Assembly: GCA_016844485.1 (NCBI GenBank)
Contig: JAENIZ010000003.1
Location: 19,151-49,828, forward strand
Reading direction: 5' to 3'
Length of the DNA: 30,678 nt
Origin: Gammaproteobacteria bacterium
GTDB lineage: Bacteria > Pseudomonadota > Gammaproteobacteria > Eutrophobiales > Eutrophobiaceae
Shown here: positions 16,471 to 24,070 of the stretch, piece by piece
Layout: every line of letters starts with the position of its first letter
Position numbering within the stretch: the stretch's first letter is position 1
Program-made: the position numbers and the translations under genes
Notes under the pieces: model-generated
Databases searched by the model: none
Told to the model about the DNA's origin: nothing
What the model saw: the letters and a program-made list of their open reading frames with translations, nothing else

Positions 16471-19050
16471 TTATTTTTCTGCAGTAAAAGTCAGATTGTT
16501 GTTCTTCATACCCACTTTAATTATATCTCCCGGGCCAAATTTACCCGCCAGTATTTCCTTGGCGAGCGGCGTTTCAAGATATGTCTGGATGGCGCGTTTC
16601 AGGGGTCTGGCCCCATATACAGGGTCAAACCCGGTATTAGCCAGCCATTCCATGGCAGCTGAGGCAATATGAATGTTGATGTCCTGTTCGCGCAGGCGTT
16701 CTGCTACGTGTCTGACCTGTATATCTGCAATCGCCCTGATCTGATCATCCTGCAAGGCATGGAAGACTACCAGGTCATCAATACGGTTGATGAATTCCGG
16801 CCGGAAATGCCTGGATACAACACCGAGCACGGTAGTTTTCATATTTTCATAATGACTGTCAGAAGACATCTGCTGGATTTGCTCTGAACCGAGATTGGAT
16901 GTCATGACGATGACGGTATTGCGGAAATCAACGGTACGGCCATGGCCGTCTGTCAGCCGGCCATCATCAAGCACCTGTAATAATATATTGAATACATCAG
17001 GATGGGCCTTTTCCACTTCATCCAGCAGGATCAGGCTATACGGTTTGCGGCGCACCGCTTCGGTTAATTGACCGCCTTCCTCGTATCCCACATAACCGGG
17101 TGGCGCACCGATCAGCCGTGCCACGGCATGTTTTTCCATATATTCCGACATGTCGATGCGGTTCAACGCCTCTTCCGTATCAAACAGAAATTCTGCGAGC
17201 GCCTTGCATAACTCGGTTTTGCCAACACCCGTCGGTCCAAGAAACATAAATGTGCCGTTCGGGCGGTTGGGATCCGACAGGCCTGCGCGCGAACGACGGA
17301 TGGCATTCGATACGGCAGTAATTGCCTCATCCTGGCCAATCACGCGCTGATGCAATGAGTTTTCCATATGTAACAACTTGTCACGTTCACCCTCCAGCAT
17401 TTTTGCTACGGGGATTCCGGTCCACTTGGACACAACCTCGGCGATCTCATTTTCGGTGACCTTATTTCTGAGGAGTTTCATATTCCCTATCTCTGCCTGG
17501 TCTGCCTTCTGCAACTGTTTTTCAAGTTCAGGGATAACACCGTATTGCAATTCCGACATACGGTTCAGATCGCTCGCGCGTTTGGCGGTCTCGAATTCCA
17601 AGCGAGCACGTTCCAGTTTTTCCTTGATATGGTGTGCGCCCTGCAAGGCGGCCTTTTCCGCCAACCAGATCTCTTCCAGATCAGAAAATTCGCGCCCGGT
17701 TTTTTTGATTTCTTCTTCCAGTTTTTCCAACCGTTTCTTTGAGGCCTCATCGGTCTCCTTCTTCAGGGCCTCACGCTCGATCTTCATTTGTATCAAACGC
17801 CGTTCGAGCCGATCCATGACTTCAGGTTTTGAATCAATCTCAATGCTGATGCGGCTCGCGGATTCGTCGATCAGGTCTATGGCCTTATCGGGTAATTGCC
17901 GATCCGTAATATAGCGATGTGATAATGTTGCAGCAGCAACTATCGCCGGATCGGTGATCTGCACATTATGGTGGATTTCATAGCGTTCCTTGAGGCCGCG
18001 CAGGATGGCAATCGTGTCCTCAACACTTGGTTCATCGACCAATATCTTCTGGAAACGTCGTTCCAGGGCCGCATCCTTTTCAATATTCTCCCGGTATTCA
18101 TTCAGGGTAGTGGCGCCAATACAATGCAGTTCTCCGCGTGCAAGAGCAGGTTTTAACATATTGCCGGCGTCCATAGCTCCTTCTGCCTTGCCTGCGCCCA
18201 CAATGGTGTGGGCTTCATCAATAAAGAGGATGATCCTGCCTTCCTGTTTGGCAAGGTCATTGAGGACGGCCTTCAGCCGTTCTTCAAATTCACCACGGAA
18301 TTTTGCCCCCGCGATCAACGCCCCCATATCCAGGGCAAGCAGACGTTTGTCCTTTAGTGCCTCCGGGACTTCTCCATTGACAATACGTTGCGCCAATCCT
18401 TCGACAATGGCAGTTTTACCGACGCCAGGCTCGCCGATCAGCACAGGATTATTTTTGGTTCTGCGTTGCAGGACCTGTATCGTGCGCCTGATCTCATCAT
18501 CACGGCCAATCACCGGGTCAAGTTTTCCTTGCTCGGCACGTGCAGTAAGATCAATAGTATATTTCTCCAGGGCTCGCCGGTTTTCTTCGGCATTTGGGTC
18601 GCGTACAGATTGTCCTCCACGGATTTCCCCAATTGCATTTTCAACACAGGATTTATCTGCACCACAATTTTTCATTATTTTCCCTAATTCACCCTTGTCA
18701 TCCAGGGCGGCCAGTGCGAACAATTCACTGGAGATATATTGATCCTTGCGCGCCTGTGCGTATTTGTCGGCGAGATTCAGAAGTTTTTCCAGATCCTTCG
18801 ATATATGTACTTCACCTGCTGTCCCTTCAACCTGAGGCAGTCGATCCAATGATTTCCCGAGTTGTGAACGCAACTGATTAGCATTTATTCCTGCGCTGGT
18901 AAGCAGATGCCTCAGGCTTCCACCTTCCTGATCCAGCAGGGCAGTCATGACATGGACAGGTTCGATGAATTGGTGATCACGGCCGACAGCAAGACTCTGG
19001 GCATCTGCCAGCGCCGTCTGAAATTTGGTCGTTAATTTATCAAGCCGCAT
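16471..19050 (-). CDS. clpB: Protein disaggregase ClpB (Hsp100)
   Basis: ClpB is the AAA+ disaggregase that works with DnaK to pull proteins out of heat-induced aggregates. The 859 residues include the N-terminal Clp_N repeats (about 1-145), a first ATPase domain with Walker A GEPGVGKT (206-213), the long coiled-coil middle domain (about 405-525) that separates ClpB from ClpA, a second ATPase domain with Walker A GPTGVGKT (about 605-612), and the C-terminal small domain. No ClpP-binding loop is seen. A near-consensus sigma-32 promoter lies just upstream. Large antisense open frames here, up to 250 codons, are shadows of its codon bias. Confidence 0.99.
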   Translation of the reverse strand: MRLDKLTTKFQTALADAQSLAVGRDHQFIEPVHVMTALLDQEGGSLRHLLTSAGINANQLRSQLGKSLDRLPQVEGTAGEVHISKDLEKLLNLADKYAQARKDQYISSELFALAALDDKGELGKIMKNCGADKSCVENAIGEIRGGQSVRDPNAEENRRALEKYTIDLTARAEQGKLDPVIGRDDEIRRTIQVLQRRTKNNPVLIGEPGVGKTAIVEGLAQRIVNGEVPEALKDKRLLALDMGALIAGAKFRGEFEERLKAVLNDLAKQEGRIILFIDEAHTIVGAGKAEGAMDAGNMLKPALARGELHCIGATTLNEYRENIEKDAALERRFQKILVDEPSVEDTIAILRGLKERYEIHHNVQITDPAIVAAATLSHRYITDRQLPDKAIDLIDESASRISIEIDSKPEVMDRLERRLIQMKIEREALKKETDEASKKRLEKLEEEIKKTGREFSDLEEIWLAEKAALQGAHHIKEKLERARLEFETAKRASDLNRMSELQYGVIPELEKQLQKADQAEIGNMKLLRNKVTENEIAEVVSKWTGIPVAKMLEGERDKLLHMENSLHQRVIGQDEAITAVSNAIRRSRAGLSDPNRPNGTFMFLGPTGVGKTELCKALAEFLFDTEEALNRIDMSEYMEKHAVARLIGAPPGYVGYEEGGQLTEAVRRKPYSLILLDEVEKAHPDVFNILLQVLDDGRLTDGHGRTVDFRNTVIVMTSNLGSEQIQQMSSDSHYENMKTTVLGVVSRHFRPEFINRIDDLVVFHALQDDQIRAIADIQVRHVAERLREQDINIHIASAAMEWLANTGFDPVYGARPLKRAIQTYLETPLAKEILAGKFGPGDIIKVGMKNNNLTFTAEK

Positions 19051-19086
19051 TTTGGTTAGCTGTCGAAATCAATGGATATCCGATAG

Positions 19087-19113
19087 ATATGGGCTGGAGA
19101 AGTTGTATTCAAG
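19087..19113 (-). promoter_or_regulatory. Sigma-32 (heat-shock) promoter of clpB
   Basis: On the - strand a perfect CTTGAA -35 (19108-19113) is followed after 13 nt by GCCCATAT (19087-19094), which matches 7 of 8 bases of the RpoH -10 consensus CCCCATNT. The spacing falls in the RpoH range. The predicted start near 19080 gives a leader of about 30 nt. The placement before a known heat-shock gene makes chance unlikely. Confidence 0.8.
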
Positions 19114-19221
19114 GGTCTGGAGTATGAATCGTAGTTAGTGAAACATGAAGTGTGACGAGAGGCACGAGGTACGCTTCAAATGATTATTACACGCCTATAA
19201 TAGATCAGGCCTAGCACAGGC

Positions 19222-19992
19222 TCAGAAACTATCCATCCAGATCAAACTGGCCATACGACCGGTAACGCCATCGCGCCGGTGGGAAAAGAAAAGATGGGCA
19301 TCACCATATGTACAATAGTCCCCGCCATGGATATTTTCTATGCCCAGGTGTCCAAGCTGGCAACGTACTAACCGGTATAAATCTGCAAACCAGTGTCCAT
19401 TGCGACCAGGTGTAAATGCATGTTCAGCGACTCTGCATATCTTCAAACAGGCATCACGCACTTCATACCCGATTTCATACTGATTTGCGCTTATGCATGG
19501 TCCCAGCCAGGCCATGATATGTTCCCGTTTTACAGAAAACATTTCTACTGCGTTGGCGATAATATCGTTGCTGAATCCTTTCCAGCCCACATGGATTGCC
19601 GCAATCTGTGTTCCCTGCGTATCGCATAATAACAATGGCAGGCAATCTGCAGTCAGTACGGCACACACGGTATTTGCCTGATCAGTGAGTACCCCATCCG
19701 CCGGTACGGTTGGTTCTGCAGTTTGTGCGGTAATTACCCGATTACCGTGAATCTGTTGCAACCAACATGGTTCAGCGGGCAGGTTTAATTGTTTTCGCAA
19801 TAATTCACGATTAGTTGAAACATTTTTTTGATCATCACCTACATGATCTGCGAGATTAAATGTAGCGTAAGGTGGCTTGCTTATACCTCCACGGCGCGTT
19901 GTCGTGCCAGCATGTATATGATCAGGCGCAGGCCATGTGGCCGCTATCCAGCCGTCATTATTGGTTTTTTCTGGCATCGGCTTCGAGGGCAT
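19222..19992 (-). CDS. pgeF: Peptidoglycan editing factor PgeF (YfiH / polyphenol-oxidase-like family)
   Basis: A member of the YfiH/LACC1 family. In Escherichia coli PgeF keeps peptidoglycan precursors free of L-Ser in place of L-Ala, and related proteins show purine-nucleoside or laccase-like activity. The metal/catalytic set is present: His in LQQIHG, Cys in LTADCLPLLL, and His in AAIHVGWKG, followed by the conserved LGPCISANQYEIG. HVGWKG replaces the more usual HAGWRG. The ATG at 19992 (256 residues) is chosen over a TTG one codon upstream; ATG 19977 is also possible. All of these overlap the end of rluD, so translation is probably coupled. Confidence 0.93.
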   Translation of the reverse strand: MPSKPMPEKTNNDGWIAATWPAPDHIHAGTTTRRGGISKPPYATFNLADHVGDDQKNVSTNRELLRKQLNLPAEPCWLQQIHGNRVITAQTAEPTVPADGVLTDQANTVCAVLTADCLPLLLCDTQGTQIAAIHVGWKGFSNDIIANAVEMFSVKREHIMAWLGPCISANQYEIGYEVRDACLKICRVAEHAFTPGRNGHWFADLYRLVRCQLGHLGIENIHGGDYCTYGDAHLFFSHRRDGVTGRMASLIWMDSF

Positions 19993-20917
19993 CAACTAAA
20001 GTGCGCATATCTTCAGGCAATGGGGTTTCACAGCGTAACAACTCATTTGTTATTGGGTGTTGTAGACTGATTGTGCAGGCGTGCAAGGCCTGGCGTTTAA
20101 ATGATTTGAGGACTGATAGCAGATTCGTACTTGCTCCCTTGGGAATGTTTGCACGGCCACCATAAACGGGATCCCCCACAATCGGATAGCGCAGATAAGC
20201 CATATGTACACGGATCTGATGGGTACGCCCGGTTTCCAGTTGTACCCGGATGTGTGTGTGCGTGGAATATTTTTTAATTATCCGGTAATGGGTGACAGCG
20301 GGTTTACCATTATCAACGACAGCCATATGCGTCCGTTTTCTCGGGTGTCGTCCGACGGGTTTATCGATGCTGCCACCCGCCGTCATTACCCCGCATACTA
20401 TAGCCTGATATTCACGTTTGATATTACGCGCCTGCAGTTGTTCAACCAGGTAGGTATGGCATTGCGGGGTGCGTGCGATCACCATCAGGCCTGATGTGTC
20501 CTTATCCAGGCGTTGCACTATCCCGGCACGAGGTACGAATTCCAACTGTGGGTCATGATAGAGAAGCGCGTTTAACAAGGTGTGCTCAGGATTTCCGGCT
20601 CCCGGATGCACAATCATTCCGGCAGGCTTATTCAGGACAAATAATGCGTCATCCTCGTAAATGATTTGCAGGGAAATGTTCTCTGCAGACCAGGATTGTT
20701 GAATCTCGTAGCGCGCATTGATCTCAATATGCTCTCCACCTTTCACGCGTTCACGCTGGCGTATTATCATATTATTGACATGCACGTCGCCATTACGAAT
20801 CCAGTTCTGCAGGCGTGAGCGGGAATATTGCGAGAACAGAATGGCAAGTGCCTGATCCAGGCGCTTGCCGGCAAGTTCATCGGGGATGATCGCATTCAGA
20901 TAGATGGGTTTTGTCAT
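19958..20917 (-). CDS. rluD: 23S rRNA pseudouridine synthase RluD
   Basis: RluD isomerises uridines of 23S rRNA helix 69 (1911, 1915, 1917) to pseudouridine. The S4 RNA-binding domain is at about residues 14-70 (GKRLDQALAILF), followed by the synthase domain with LNKPAGMIVHPG and the catalytic motif RLDKDTSGL containing the active aspartate. The residue before RLD is Gln (IVQRLDKD) where His is common. The C-terminal ETGRTHQIRVHMA motif is intact. ATG 20917 (319 residues) is preferred over a TTG 12 nt upstream. It is divergent from bamD with 89 bp between the starts, as in many gammaproteobacteria, and overlaps pgeF downstream. Confidence 0.96.
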   Translation of the reverse strand: MTKPIYLNAIIPDELAGKRLDQALAILFSQYSRSRLQNWIRNGDVHVNNMIIRQRERVKGGEHIEINARYEIQQSWSAENISLQIIYEDDALFVLNKPAGMIVHPGAGNPEHTLLNALLYHDPQLEFVPRAGIVQRLDKDTSGLMVIARTPQCHTYLVEQLQARNIKREYQAIVCGVMTAGGSIDKPVGRHPRKRTHMAVVDNGKPAVTHYRIIKKYSTHTHIRVQLETGRTHQIRVHMAYLRYPIVGDPVYGGRANIPKGASTNLLSVLKSFKRQALHACTISLQHPITNELLRCETPLPEDMRTLVDALEADARKNQ

Positions 20918-21006
20918 GTTTATATACAAATCACGGTCATAAGAAGTATCATTAAAGGATACCCCAAATCATCGTATATCTTTACCCCGGCAGATTGGAA
21001 GGATCT

Positions 21007-21786
21007 ATGACTGTGTTAAGAAGCGTAATTATAGTCCTGGTGATGGTCATTTCCGGGTGTGGATATTTTGATGACAAGGAAGATGACCCGACGGAAACCT
21101 GGTCGGCCGAACGTCTCTATGCCGAGGCTAAAGGGGCCCTGGATTCCGGTAATTACACCCAGGCAGTTGAATATTACGAGAAACTGGAAGGGCGTTTTCC
21201 GTTTGGGGTCTATGGTCAGCAGGCACTTCTTGATTTGTCTTATGCCTATTACAAAAATGACGATACGGATTCTGCAGTGTCTGCAGCGGATCGATTTATC
21301 AAGTTATATCCCCAGAATGCACATGTAGATTACGCGTATTATCTGAAGGGACTCGCCAATTTTGAGCGTGGCAAGGGGTTTACTGAGCGTTACTTGCCTC
21401 TGGATACATCGCAGCGTGATCCGAGTTCCGCATTGTATGCATTCGAGGATTTCTCCGAATTGGTAAAACTTTTTCCGGAAAGTGAGTATGCAGATGACGC
21501 CAAACAACGTATGGTTTACCTTCGCAACCTGCTGGCCGAGCATGAAGTGGATGTTGCAAATTATTATATGCGCCGTGGCGCGTTTGTTGCGGCTGCAAAT
21601 CGTGCACGCTATGTGATAGAGAAATATCCCCGTACCCCCGCGGTACCTGATGCATTAGTCCTCATGGCAAAGGCCTATAAGGTTATGGAAATGGATGACC
21701 TTTCTGCAGATGCCCTGAGAGTCCTGGAATTGAATTACCCCAATCACCCGGGAATTTATGAGATCAGGGAGATCGTAGTTAAATAA
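21007..21786 (+). CDS. bamD: Outer-membrane assembly lipoprotein BamD (ComL)
   Basis: BamD is the essential lipoprotein of the BAM complex that inserts beta-barrel proteins in the outer membrane. It has a signal peptide with the lipobox VISGC, giving lipidated Cys18. Five TPR-like helix pairs cover about residues 32-240. The conserved early stretch (LYAEAKGALDSGNYTQAVEYYEKLEGRFPFG) and LPLDTSQRDP are typical. The ATG at 21007 is well set: GGAAGGA at 20997-21003 lies 3 nt upstream. An in-frame TTG at 20995 is part of that ribosome site and is rejected. Its 3' end faces nadE across a repeat-like element. Confidence 0.96.
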   Translation: MTVLRSVIIVLVMVISGCGYFDDKEDDPTETWSAERLYAEAKGALDSGNYTQAVEYYEKLEGRFPFGVYGQQALLDLSYAYYKNDDTDSAVSAADRFIKLYPQNAHVDYAYYLKGLANFERGKGFTERYLPLDTSQRDPSSALYAFEDFSELVKLFPESEYADDAKQRMVYLRNLLAEHEVDVANYYMRRGAFVAAANRARYVIEKYPRTPAVPDALVLMAKAYKVMEMDDLSADALRVLELNYPNHPGIYEIREIVVK

Positions 21787-21820
21787 TCAGCAGGAAATTT
21801 ACCGAACTTCATGCGTCCTC

Positions 21821-21983
21821 AACAGGTTGCCGAAAAACTTTGCTTTTCGGCAACCTGTGTCCGCTGCAGGGAAGCAGGGGCATTGCTGCGAGGTACATGG
21901 ATGTACCGAGTGAACAGTGAAAATCACATTTTTTACTTTTCGAGCTGAAAAAGTATAGGGGAATAGTTTTTCAGCAGACTGTT
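21821..21983. repeat. MITE/REP-like element between convergent bamD and nadE
   Basis: A 163-bp non-coding block bounded by 18-nt imperfect terminal inverted repeats: left 21821-21838 and right 21966-21983, with 15 of 18 positions matching. Inside are a 15-bp perfect hairpin at the left end (21822-21836 with 21844-21858), a GGTACA/TGTACC hairpin with a 4-nt loop (21892-21907), and a right-hand CTGAAAAA/TTTTTCAG pair. There is no coding frame and no clear target-site duplication. This organisation resembles small palindromic mobile elements, but a second copy is not seen in the window. Confidence 0.55.
21822..21858 (+). terminator. Strong hairpin downstream of bamD
   Basis: A 15-bp perfect stem (from ACAGGTTGCC) with a 7-nt loop begins 36 nt after the bamD stop. 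There is no T-run after the stem, so intrinsic termination is uncertain. It may instead protect the mRNA 3' end or simply be the end of the repeat element. Confidence 0.35.
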
Positions 21984-22000
21984 AATACTCAGGGACAGGG

Positions 22001-23632
22001 CTATTCCCGGTAACCTGAAGTAATCGGGTAGCGGCGGTCCCGGCCAAAGGCGCGCTGGGTGATGCGGACTCCGGGGGCTGCCTGCCGGCGTTTATATTCA
22101 TTTCGATCAACCATCGCCACCACTTTTTTCACGATCTCTGCATCAAAACCAGCCCTGGTTATTTCTTCAGGACTCTGATCTTCTTCAACATAACGTTCAA
22201 GTATTGGATCGAGAATGGCATAAGGCGGCAAGGTGTCTTCATCGAACTGATTTTCCTTTAACTCGGCAGTGGGTGGCCGATCTATTATCCGTTGCGGAAT
22301 AATGGCGGATTCTTGATTACGCCAGTTGGCAAGTTTGTAAACCCATGTTTTGGTAATATCCTTAAGCGGGGCGAAGCCACCTGCCATATCACCATACAGT
22401 GTGGCATAACCAACCGCCATTTCGCTTTTATTGCCTGTGGTCAACACCAGTTTGCCTGTTTTATTGGATGCTGCCATGAGTAGTATGCCGCGGCATCTTG
22501 CCTGGATATTTTCCTCAGTCGTATCTCCTGGTATATCTGAAAAAAGAGGTTTAAGACTTTCGTTAAAAGTCTGAAAAGGTTTTTCGATTGAAATAATATG
22601 AAACTGTACACCCAGGGTTTCTGCTAATGTTATGGAATCTTCTATACTCATGTCAGCCGTATATCGTGATGGCATAATGAGTACTTCCAGATTTTCCTTG
22701 CCGAGCGCATCGACTGCAATACAGAGTGTCAATGCCGAATCAATGCCTCCGGAAAGTCCTATAATCGCGCCCTTAAAGCCATTTTTTCTGACATAATCCC
22801 TTACGCCCAGTACCAAGGCCTGATAAATACTTTCCTCTTTTGATAATGGTTGAAATGAATAATCCGTAGGCACGGTAAAACAACCGTTATCTCTGGTTGA
22901 AAATTCAATTGTATAAAGTCCTTCTTCAAATTGAGGCGCATGGAATGCGATATTGCCGTGATGATCAACCGCCATTGATCCACCGTCGAAGACAAGTTCA
23001 TCCTGACCTCCAACGAGATTGATATAGATAATATTCAAACCGGATTCAGTGACTCTTTTCCGTAGTATATTTTCACGCAGACTAATCTTGCCGGAGTGAT
23101 AGGGTGAGGCATTGATGTTAATCATCAGTTGTGCCCCTGCTGATTTGGCCTGTGCGCAAGGGCCCGGTTCCCAGATGTCCTCACAAATACTCAGGGCAGT
23201 CGGTATTCCCTTAAAATCAACTACACATGCTTCCTTCCCGGGACTGAAATATCGTTTTTCGTCAAACACAGCATAATTCGGGAGAATTTGTTTTCGATAC
23301 GTTGCAATCAATTTCTGATCCCTGATTAAACTACAGCTATTGAATAGTTGATTGGCGGTTTTTTCCGGGTATCCAATGATGCAATTAATTCCAGTAATGT
23401 TGCTCCGTATCTGATCAAGCGAGTGTGCAATCTGTTTATGAAATGCCGGCCTCAGCAGCAGGTCTTCAGGTGGATAACTGCTGATGGTGAGCTCAGGAAA
23501 AACAATAATATCGGCGCTGTGTTTATCACACGCCTCCTTGATTTTGTTAATCACTAAATCACTGTTTACAGAAATATTCCCCACACAGGTGTTGATCTGG
23601 GCTATCGCAATGCGAATAATTTTATCAGGCAT
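22001..23632 (-). CDS. nadE: Glutamine-dependent NAD+ synthetase NadE
   Basis: This two-domain enzyme converts deamido-NAD+ to NAD+ using ammonia released from glutamine. The N-terminal nitrilase-type glutaminase domain (about 1-260) has the Glu47 / Lys114 / Cys151 triad (FPELT, YRKQILPNY, SICEDIW). The C-terminal synthetase domain (about 270-543) has the ATP pyrophosphatase loop SGGIDS at 295-300 and the later TTGNKSEMAVGYATLYGDMAGG block. The length of 543 residues is normal for the glutamine-using type. It is divergent from the accessory cassette at 23.8 kb. Confidence 0.97.
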   Translation of the reverse strand: MPDKIIRIAIAQINTCVGNISVNSDLVINKIKEACDKHSADIIVFPELTISSYPPEDLLLRPAFHKQIAHSLDQIRSNITGINCIIGYPEKTANQLFNSCSLIRDQKLIATYRKQILPNYAVFDEKRYFSPGKEACVVDFKGIPTALSICEDIWEPGPCAQAKSAGAQLMININASPYHSGKISLRENILRKRVTESGLNIIYINLVGGQDELVFDGGSMAVDHHGNIAFHAPQFEEGLYTIEFSTRDNGCFTVPTDYSFQPLSKEESIYQALVLGVRDYVRKNGFKGAIIGLSGGIDSALTLCIAVDALGKENLEVLIMPSRYTADMSIEDSITLAETLGVQFHIISIEKPFQTFNESLKPLFSDIPGDTTEENIQARCRGILLMAASNKTGKLVLTTGNKSEMAVGYATLYGDMAGGFAPLKDITKTWVYKLANWRNQESAIIPQRIIDRPPTAELKENQFDEDTLPPYAILDPILERYVEEDQSPEEITRAGFDAEIVKKVVAMVDRNEYKRRQAAPGVRITQRAFGRDRRYPITSGYRE

Positions 23633-23656
23633 ACATTTAGGTATTATTTTGTTTCT

Positions 23657-23685
23657 TTATCATTACAATAATAGCTGGCTATAAT
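23657..23685 (+). promoter_or_regulatory. Candidate sigma-70 promoter of the YIDPGTG cassette
   Basis: TTATCA (23657-23662) matches 4 of 6 bases of the -35 consensus, followed by a 17-nt spacer and a perfect TATAAT (23680-23685). It is the best such pair in the nadE/cassette gap. A second -10-like TATACT at 23761-23766 lacks a good -35. Use of this promoter would leave a leader of about 100 nt before the 10-codon ORF. Confidence 0.4.
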
Positions 23686-23793
23686 ATTTATTCATACTGG
23701 ATTACTGAAGTTGGCTTGATTCTAATGGAGGAGAATGTTCATTTAAATGCAATATCTGCCTATACTATTTTAACTTAACAGGAGATAATTGAT

Positions 23794-23826
23794 ATGGTGA
23801 TACTTCAGGAATGGTATGTACTATGA
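23794..23826 (+). CDS. Ten-codon leader ORF upstream of the small membrane protein
   Basis: An AGGAG Shine-Dalgarno at 23780-23784 lies 9 nt before ATG 23794, which opens a frame encoding MVILQEWYVL and then TGA. The TGA overlaps the next ATG (23823) as ATGA. It carries the best ribosome site of the region, whereas the following gene has only a weak one. The likeliest role is translational coupling of the downstream gene. The peptide has no recognisable motif or run of a regulatory amino acid. Confidence 0.35.
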   Translation: MVILQEWYVL

Positions 23827-24065
23827 TTCCAAATAATATATATAAAAAATGTCTGTTAACATTATTATTCTTTTCAATAATATCAAATGCACATGCTTAT
23901 ATAGACCCCGGCACGGGTAGTTTACTAATACAGGGTTTGCTTGCAGCGATTGCTGGCGCCATGGTTACAATAAAAATATATTGGCATCGTATTTTAACGT
24001 TTTTTGGACGTAAGCGAGATAGGGAAAAGGAAAATCAGGAAAATATGAACAGCAAGGAAGAGTAA
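23823..24065 (+). CDS. Small exported YIDPGTG-motif membrane protein
   Basis: An 80-residue protein of unknown function. Residues 1-21 form a signal-like hydrophobic segment ending in NAHA, followed at once by the motif YIDPGTGSLLIQ, a second hydrophobic helix (about 29-46, LLAAIAGAMVTIKIYW) and a charged tail rich in Lys, Arg and Glu. It is either a secreted single-span protein or a two-helix hairpin with the DPGTG turn on the periplasmic side. I recall short proteins with this motif recurring beside methyltransferase and sulfatase-like genes, as here, but know no assigned function. ATG 23823 is preferred over ATG 23811, which abuts AGGA with no spacer. Confidence 0.75.
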   Translation: MIPNNIYKKCLLTLLFFSIISNAHAYIDPGTGSLLIQGLLAAIAGAMVTIKIYWHRILTFFGRKRDREKENQENMNSKEE

Positions 24066-24070
24066 TTAAT

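Noticed and set aside
17990..18742. 250-codon open frame on the + strand opposite clpB
   Set aside because: It is fully antisense to an intact ClpB, rich in Ser, Arg and Pro, has no recognisable domain and no ribosome site; it is a by-product of clpB codon use. The same holds for the 178-codon frame at 17378-17914.
20496..20520. Gln in place of the common His before RLD in the RluD active-site motif
   Set aside because: The catalytic aspartate and surrounding motif are intact and this position varies within the pseudouridine synthase superfamily; not evidence of inactivation.
20930..21006. Possible sigma-E promoter for bamD
   Set aside because: No GGAACTT-like -35 paired with a TCTGA/TCAAA-like -10 was found in the rluD-bamD gap.
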